DNA of 41,786 nt from RUG100 sp963542695 (GTDB lineage Bacteria; Bacillota; Clostridia; Peptostreptococcales; Anaerovoracaceae): positions 1-41,786 of the forward strand of contig CAUTYX010000014.1 in NCBI GenBank assembly GCA_963542695.1, in the 5' to 3' direction. Shown in pieces: positions 39,715-41,786 of this stretch (the stretch's first letter is position 1; the number at the start of each line of letters is the position of its first letter). The translations under genes were made by a program, and so were the position numbers. The notes under the pieces were generated by a model that ran no database searches, was not told where the DNA came from, and saw nothing but the letters and a program-made list of their open reading frames with translations.

Positions 39715-41786
39715 ATGAAGAAGAAACAAAAAGAAAAAGTAGAACTGTTGGCACCTGCCGGTAGTGTAGAACAATTTTATGCAGCTTGTGAAAATGGGGC
39801 TGACGCAGTATATTTTGGTGGGACCAAGTATAATGCACGAATGAATGCTTCCAATTTTGCAATGAAAAATATCAAAGAGTTGGTAGCTTATGCCCATCCT
39901 CGCGGCATTAAGCTCTACACCACGGTTAATGTTTTATTATATGATCATGAACTGGAAGATGCGTTAATCTATTGCAGTCAGTTATATGAAGCCGGTATTG
40001 ACGGCCTTATTATTCAAGACCTGGGCTTGGCTTCCTTAATAAGGGAGACTATGCCGGACTTTCCACTGCATCTATCTACCCAGGGAACCGTATATAATTT
40101 GAGTGGTGTAAATGCAGCAAAAGAATTGGGATTTTGTCGTGTTGTGCCGGCAAGAGAGCTTTCTGTTGAATCCATTTCCCGGCTGGTTTCGGAAAGTGAC
40201 TGTGAAATCGAAGTATTTTGTCATGGTGCACTTTGTATTTGTTATTCCGGACAGTGTCAATTATCTCGCGTCATAGGAGGACGTAGTGCCAATAGAGGAA
40301 CCTGTGCCCAACCATGTAGACTGGCTTACACCGATGAAAAGGGGAATACCGGTCATTTTCTATCGCCAAAGGATCTTAGCACAATTGAGATTTTGCCGGA
40401 ACTTTTGGATATAGGGGTTCATTCTTTAAAAATAGAAGGACGAATGAAATCCCCGGAATATACAGCTGTAGTGACATCCATCTATCGAAAATACATTGAT
40501 TTATGTTATCAACTAAGAGAAGATTCAAGATTAACCGGCGAAAAAAGAAATTCATCCTATTTGGTATCGGAAGAAGACAAGATGGCTTTGGAACAGATAT
40601 TTAGCCGCAGTGGATTTAGCCGGGGATATTTTCATGGCTTGCCGAAGGAACCTTTTATTACGGGAGATGTACCAAAGCATAGCGGTATTTACGCAGGGGT
40701 TGTAGTGACAGCCGGCAAAAATGGATTACTGGATATAAAGCCGGTAATAGATATTTCTATGGGAGATGTTGTGGAGATTCGCAGCAGCAATTCAGTGACG
40801 ATGCGCGTAACATATCGAAAGGAAAAAGGGCATGGAATTATCCAAATAGGTGATGTAAAAGGCAGAATACAAAAAGGAGATGCTCTCTATAAACTAAGCG
40901 ATAGCAAACAGCTGCAAAATGCCAGGGAATCCTATTCCACTATTGGCAAACGCAGCCAAGGTGTAGGGTTGTATTTTTATGCCTATATAGGACAACCGGC
41001 AAGACTGGAAGCGTACTGTGGCGAGTATTCCGTGTCAGTAGAAATAGATATACCGGTGGAGAAGGCAGAAAAGAAAGCCCTTACAGAGGAAAGTGTAATA
41101 AAGCAATTAAAGAAAACGGGCATCAGCGGATACCACCCGGATGAGATACGAGTCTTTTTGGGGCAAGGAAGTTTTGTGGCGGTGTCCCGAATTAACGCAC
41201 TAAGGCGAAAAGCCCTGGCAATGTTGGCAGAAGAAATGAGCAAAGGGCGAGACGTATATGTTCATACAGAGTCAATAGAAGCTGCCTGTAAAAGAGTCGA
41301 AAAAAACATAGCCGATACTTCTTTGGAAGACTTGATAGAAAAATTGCCAAGTGGAGACGATGTATATACCCTGCCGCCCATTACCTATGGCAAGATAGAT
41401 GCACATATGGAAGAAAATCTGAATCAATTGCCGGAAAAAGTGCTGGTGGAAAACCTAGGATGGATAATGGAGCTGGTAGCTTCAGGACGGAGGGTTTATG
41501 GTGGAGCCGGGTTAAATGTAATGAATCACAAGGCACTGCAGGCCATAGAAGGTTTAGGAGTGAAAGTGGTCGATATATCTCCTGAGTTAAAGGAAAATCC
41601 CCGGCGGTTAATGATTACCCAATACCCTTTGAAAGAAGGAATTATTACCGATCGAAAAGGCCAAAAGTACGTAATTGCAAGGGATGAAACCAGTGGAAAA
41701 ACAGAGATCACAAAAAAGGCCAAAAAGCTTTCAAAAAAGGCGTTGACAGGAGTAAATGAAAGTGGTAAATTATACAAGCTGTCGCA
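39715..41786 (+). CDS. U32 family peptidase, 3' end beyond the window
   Basis: The frame is open for 690 codons from ATG 39715 to the window edge. It belongs to the U32 family, now known mostly for prephenate-dependent or related RNA hydroxylation (for example TrhP and RlhA) despite its peptidase name. Motifs are VELLAPAGSVEQFYAACENGADAVYFGG at the N-terminus, STQGTVYNLSG, and the family signature EVFCHGALCICYSGQCQLS, followed by GGRSANRGTCAQPCRL with four cysteines of a probable iron-sulfur site. The SLKIEGRMKSPEYTAVV segment follows. The size (over 690 residues) suggests the long form with an additional C-terminal domain. The ribosome binding site is weak (GAGAAAAG), and it begins 21 bases after the ribosomal terminator. 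Confidence 0.9.
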   Translation, partial: MKKKQKEKVELLAPAGSVEQFYAACENGADAVYFGGTKYNARMNASNFAMKNIKELVAYAHPRGIKLYTTVNVLLYDHELEDALIYCSQLYEAGIDGLIIQDLGLASLIRETMPDFPLHLSTQGTVYNLSGVNAAKELGFCRVVPARELSVESISRLVSESDCEIEVFCHGALCICYSGQCQLSRVIGGRSANRGTCAQPCRLAYTDEKGNTGHFLSPKDLSTIEILPELLDIGVHSLKIEGRMKSPEYTAVVTSIYRKYIDLCYQLREDSRLTGEKRNSSYLVSEEDKMALEQIFSRSGFSRGYFHGLPKEPFITGDVPKHSGIYAGVVVTAGKNGLLDIKPVIDISMGDVVEIRSSNSVTMRVTYRKEKGHGIIQIGDVKGRIQKGDALYKLSDSKQLQNARESYSTIGKRSQGVGLYFYAYIGQPARLEAYCGEYSVSVEIDIPVEKAEKKALTEESVIKQLKKTGISGYHPDEIRVFLGQGSFVAVSRINALRRKALAMLAEEMSKGRDVYVHTESIEAACKRVEKNIADTSLEDLIEKLPSGDDVYTLPPITYGKIDAHMEENLNQLPEKVLVENLGWIMELVASGRRVYGGAGLNVMNHKALQAIEGLGVKVVDISPELKENPRRLMITQYPLKEGIITDRKGQKYVIARDETSGKTEITKKAKKLSKKALTGVNESGKLYKLS

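Noticed and set aside
1..41786. CRISPR arrays, tRNA or rRNA genes, complete insertion sequences
   Set aside because: I looked for regularly spaced repeats, tRNA-like ends, rRNA-like stretches and transposase motifs and saw none.

Overview
The window reads as a chromosomal segment of an anaerobic Gram-positive Clostridia-type bacterium. The evidence is the single S10-spc-alpha ribosomal supercluster in Firmicutes order, strong AGGAGG-type ribosome binding sites, TTG starts, zinc-ribbon S14, a zinc-free S4 of clostridial type, an FeFe-hydrogenase-like protein, and a biotin-dependent decarboxylase gene set of the fermentative Na+-pump type. A family such as Anaerovoracaceae (former Family XIII) would fit, but that placement is an inference from overall gene flavour only.

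Region 1, about 1-3950, is AT-rich and accessory-like. It holds a 5'-truncated DUF4238 gene behind a 55-bp exact repeat, a gene-poor stretch, an orphan AAA/DUF4143 ATPase, an XRE regulator broken by two A-tract frameshifts, and a GNAT acetyltransferase. A bidirectional terminator at 3977-4007 closes the region against a convergent 3-hydroxyacyl-CoA dehydrogenase gene.

Region 2, about 4030-18190, is housekeeping and metabolic. On the plus strand it carries ogt, a three-domain Xaa-Pro aminopeptidase, an unknown 140-aa protein, an aconitase-superfamily hydratase, a fold-type I PLP decarboxylase-like protein, tatD, tilS, ftsH and a PucR-type regulator. Several of these are packed with 4-nt overlaps.

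Region 3, about 18190-22790, holds the carboxyltransferase alpha subunit, the small OadG-like membrane subunit and the biotin carrier of a methylmalonyl-CoA-type decarboxylase. The Na+-translocating beta subunit is absent here. These are followed by a terminator, coaX and a dus gene.

Region 4, about 22786-24090, is an isolated FeFe-hydrogenase-related gene with its own promoter, a 27-bp imperfect palindrome and terminators on both sides. Its product looks internally deleted and lacks the last H-cluster motif.

Region 5, about 24080-39694, is the ribosomal supercluster: rpsJ-rplCDWB-rpsS-rplV-rpsC-rplP-rpmC-rpsQ-rplNXE-rpsNH-rplFR-rpsE-rpmD-rplO-secY-adk-map-infA-rpmJ-rpsMKD-rpoA-rplQ. It begins with a structured leader of roughly 260 nt and ends in a strong terminator. 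A U32-family peptidase or hydroxylase-type gene then runs off the right edge.

I did not find a clearly new multi-gene system. The points most worth following are the deleted hydrogenase-like protein with its palindrome, the doubly frameshifted regulator, the repeat at the left edge, the S3 tail, and the structured elements inside the ribosomal operon.
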